Below are positions 62,301 to 64,000 of a stretch of DNA of 64,000 bases, in pieces (the stretch's first letter is position 1; every line of letters begins with the position of its first letter). Below the pieces are notes generated by a model. It ran no database searches. It was given only the letters and a program-made list of their open reading frames with translations, and was not told the origin of the DNA. Origin of the DNA: Albugo candida (lineage: Eukaryota > Oomycota > Peronosporomycetes > Albuginales > Albuginaceae); contig CAJNAR010000175.1 of assembly GCA_905220665.1 (NCBI GenBank), positions 248,001 to 312,000 of the forward strand. The letters run 5' to 3'. Both the position numbers and the translations under genes were made by a program.

Positions 62301-63971
62301 GAATTAGAACTGCAGCAAACCAGAAAAGCATCCATTTTACAGATCTCAAAAGATATTCTGTGGATAAGCTTTGCGATTTGCCAACAATCAAAGGATTTAT
62401 TTCGTTCTCGAAATGTTTGTTTGAAAAGAGAGAGTGTCGGGGAACTTGCTTTTCAAGCGTTTAGAAGAATACTTGCGTATTGGAAAAAAACGGAGTCATC
62501 TATTTGTACCGTTGAATTGCACGTGCACGAGGCTTTCAAGTTTTCGGAAATGCTGGAATCCGTACCCGATAATACAGCAAATTCGATCGCCATCATGTCT
62601 ACATGCATACGCTCAATGATGAAAGTCTTTGCAGCTTCCTTTCGTCAAAATGTGGAAATGAATTCAAATGGGCTTGAACTCATCCAAGAGCTAGAACGGT
62701 TGGCTGGAAAAACACCGACTGCAGCCAGCCAAGTTGCCTTGGAAGAATTGGACTTGCACGTGTCTGAATGGCTAAAATCCTTGCTGTCCTCTACCAAGCC
62801 TTTGCTTTCTCCAGGAAGTGTCAAACAGGTAGTGGAGATGCTTTTCCGACGTGAATTGCTCTCCGCTGACGACAAATTACCTGCTTCCTGTCCTTTAGTG
62901 ACGCTGAAGTTTGCAAAATGTTTATCTATGGGCTTATTGCTGGCATGCAAGGTCGACGATATCACGGATGTAATCAAGGTTATCGGAGCTGATGGTGACA
63001 CGAACCAGTGTCCAATAATGCCATTCCAGCTAGAGCATCAATCTTCCAGTAATATTCTTGCAATTGTGGCTGCTGTTCAAAACTTTGTTCAAGAAGAGCT
63101 CGATGCGTTGGAACGTCATCTCAAAGATCTGCAACAACAAATGCGGCACCAATGGAGTCTCTCATGGAAAATATTGGATTCAGAGTGCATGGAAAAAATT
63201 AATGAAATCTTAGCTTCTCCTCAGCTGAATGATATGGCTCCAATTCTCGATTCATCACCCTCGTGGAGCTATCTTCCTCACCGCATGTTCCACATTGTCA
63301 CCATCCTTGTACCTTTTGTCTTGGTGGATTTCAATAAATTCGCAATATCATCAAAGACACTCCGACTGTGCCGACGGGTTCTCAAGCTACTGACCAAATT
63401 CATCCAAATTCGTATTCGATCAAAAGTATCAGAGTTGCCTCCCATCATCCAGCAATTATTTTGTGTCACCGGGGCTCAATTTTCACCGGCATTGCTTGAG
63501 TACATTGCGTGCATATACGATGAAACAAAGGAAAGTAACAGCGGTAACGATGTGAAGAAAGCGAAGAAGAGGTCTGGAGAAGTGCTCAAACCACGCAGTG
63601 CAGTACCGATGCAATCACGGGTGATTCCTGAAGTCATTTTCGCATTGGAGCAATTTGACACCGCTTTGATACGGCTGTCACGATTGTGCAAGGGTGTAGA
63701 CTTCTCGATATGGTGTCGATTGAGGCAATCGCGCGATTTTCGCTTGAATCGCGATCGTATCCGGGCTTTTTTCGGGCACGATGAACCCGAGCCGGAATCA
63801 AGTATTATACAAAAAAGAAGACGTTCCAATGAGGTTGGGAGTTCTTTGAATGGAGGGAGAGACGCTCTATCTGATGTAACGATTGCATCAGACGCAGAAA
63901 GCGCGAGGGAAGAGGAAGAAGAGCTTGAGAAGACTCAACGGCAGATAGAATCGAATGAGGAATCTTCATAA
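59319..63971 (+). CDS. FANCI: FANCI-like Fanconi anemia repair protein
   Basis: A single-exon frame of 1550 residues. FANCI pairs with FANCD2 in the ID2 clamp that is monoubiquitinated and closed on DNA at interstrand crosslinks. The protein is an alpha-solenoid throughout. Diagnostic regions are AYLILKLRKLLYRKEERF at about 609-626, where Lys615 sits in the LRK context of the ubiquitinated lysine of animal FANCI. A run of S/T-Q sites follows at 651, 655, 666 and 672, matching the ATR-target cluster. LPPIQLEACVSE lies near 750. Near the C-terminus VIPEVIFALEQFDTALIRLS and QSRDFRL form the conserved FANCI end. The tail has a basic cluster (residues 1499-1502, KRRR) and an acidic end. It is longer than the human protein (1328 residues), with extra sequence in loops and tail. 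The start is the ATG at 59319; the first 40 residues are poorly conserved. Confidence 0.9.
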   Translation: MQWATQFKSLKDFSSQLCSETNDFTATAIRDSDNTDTNLPTNAIDEIDRYGITSFFNHLGSIWTSNSSSTASICTSDFIPIVKALLYLTKRKNDQNSTRMLLHTHIVKHFLLLLHRDVLPPDVNEFVYLHATVEICNVPFHSISNCIEIILFGTTPASTCTDLVWTSCNASNLMDLFFTILQQIVRDTTAAVVIDFSLRSRLSRVPDILDSFIAISSESEEDQKSNLSCPTSTFFDILFTYFFNPRIQWPNVVISNVLERYRTDWILSHRQEWTLTLKIVQECANYIDNTEITVRFERISSLLHHVLLLCRSLRAKACRVALVRLFWYMLQQASIISPPTGKASSHQQSSNNTEWSAVRVHVSMILYNVESVMKQQANHTLVIVLLHEIERTWARSNSTYWLETLCLFLICEQTSSSKRVFQSIADHAFKSSDNSTSFRAMILDLVAFVSFEKWDVVTSMFVNLGFSLMEQQVTRNILQNRKTSFLQWNGAIDSAPFGIRLILSCLHHQLNCRTRVLDNVFTNLIVYSGHVTEKQRSDTFSKKGISHTLLEWNVNMFALIVDRHAVILTAPESHRWLDILPKLPLDYAAPYLRALCSLARQEPRVEAYLILKLRKLLYRKEERFRVIAMNGFCTLLDRAIHILRHDVSTLSQLYSQHTTKALTSFSQTLASTQYVNTLPQTSSIAEELFRQFCSLFKRALELQTIVRKALYDNFVALFAGCVILREPILKLLTEHFEASYYNSDETSLPPIQLEACVSEAAGNVYDEPVTHLLWAISSCTEMLSESFTSDNLIGSQFEDMELSDLHRGTQVILSSVIDRMKRCELQHFDLNDTISFAHSKSNRCIVQNLRSVLEFCMSALLEKVVDHSETMVSIDESVEVTLLHWMSLHRWSESKLNSPPRSKASKKNKSDDLKGVENASPTVEEERLPKSWITLRALRGFFRNVHIAWSKDERWIASTEHSQLMIFFIKKLEDVLMDEMDTLPGCKGASGRRRELELQQTRKASILQISKDILWISFAICQQSKDLFRSRNVCLKRESVGELAFQAFRRILAYWKKTESSICTVELHVHEAFKFSEMLESVPDNTANSIAIMSTCIRSMMKVFAASFRQNVEMNSNGLELIQELERLAGKTPTAASQVALEELDLHVSEWLKSLLSSTKPLLSPGSVKQVVEMLFRRELLSADDKLPASCPLVTLKFAKCLSMGLLLACKVDDITDVIKVIGADGDTNQCPIMPFQLEHQSSSNILAIVAAVQNFVQEELDALERHLKDLQQQMRHQWSLSWKILDSECMEKINEILASPQLNDMAPILDSSPSWSYLPHRMFHIVTILVPFVLVDFNKFAISSKTLRLCRRVLKLLTKFIQIRIRSKVSELPPIIQQLFCVTGAQFSPALLEYIACIYDETKESNSGNDVKKAKKRSGEVLKPRSAVPMQSRVIPEVIFALEQFDTALIRLSRLCKGVDFSIWCRLRQSRDFRLNRDRIRAFFGHDEPEPESSIIQKRRRSNEVGSSLNGGRDALSDVTIASDAESAREEEEELEKTQRQIESNEESS

Positions 63972-64000
63972 ACATTTATCGATTACAACCAATAAGAAAT

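Overview
This window looks like nuclear DNA of an oomycete. The genes carry short GT-AG introns (47-64 bases), the base composition is AT-leaning, and there is no operon layout. It contains a secreted protein resembling the oomycete pectin-active AA17 monooxygenases, a Copia reverse-transcriptase fragment of the type seen in Phytophthora, and LINE, MULE and tRNA-derived SINE copies. The species cannot be fixed from sequence alone; a white-rust (Albugo-like) genome is possible but unproven.

Layout. 1-501: an uncertain partial reading frame, followed by a decayed LINE 3' end. 2828-5743 (-): WDHD1/AND-1/Ctf4, a replisome adaptor in one exon. 5744-13422: 7.7 kb with no gene I can support. 13423-16990 (+): a compact run of three spliced genes: a membrane protein (3 exons), a small protein with a presequence-like N-terminus (2 exons), and a TPR protein fused to an Aha1-type Hsp90-activator domain (2 exons). 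18495-22517 (-): VPS35L, the large Retriever subunit, rebuilt here as seven exons including a 34-base micro-exon. 23570-45275: a nest of transposable elements with at least four copies of one LINE family, a MULE interrupted by an inverted-repeat element, two copies of a tRNA-derived SINE, a decayed Copia polyprotein and a decayed DDE transposase. 47389-48587 (+): a secreted AA17-like monooxygenase with a tandem-repeat tail broken by a one-base frame change. 48588-59318: mostly non-genic, with a gag-protease LTR-like element (52755-54570) and another decayed LINE. 59319-63971 (+): FANCI, one exon, 1550 residues.

How the genes relate. The conserved genes are housekeeping: Ctf4 and FANCI act at replication forks and in crosslink repair, VPS35L in endosomal recycling, and the TPR-Aha1 protein with Hsp90. 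They occur as islands between repeat-rich stretches. The AA17-like gene is the only evident host-interaction gene and lies in the repeat-rich part, as is common for secreted proteins of plant-pathogenic oomycetes. All family assignments come from reading the translations by eye; no database search was run.
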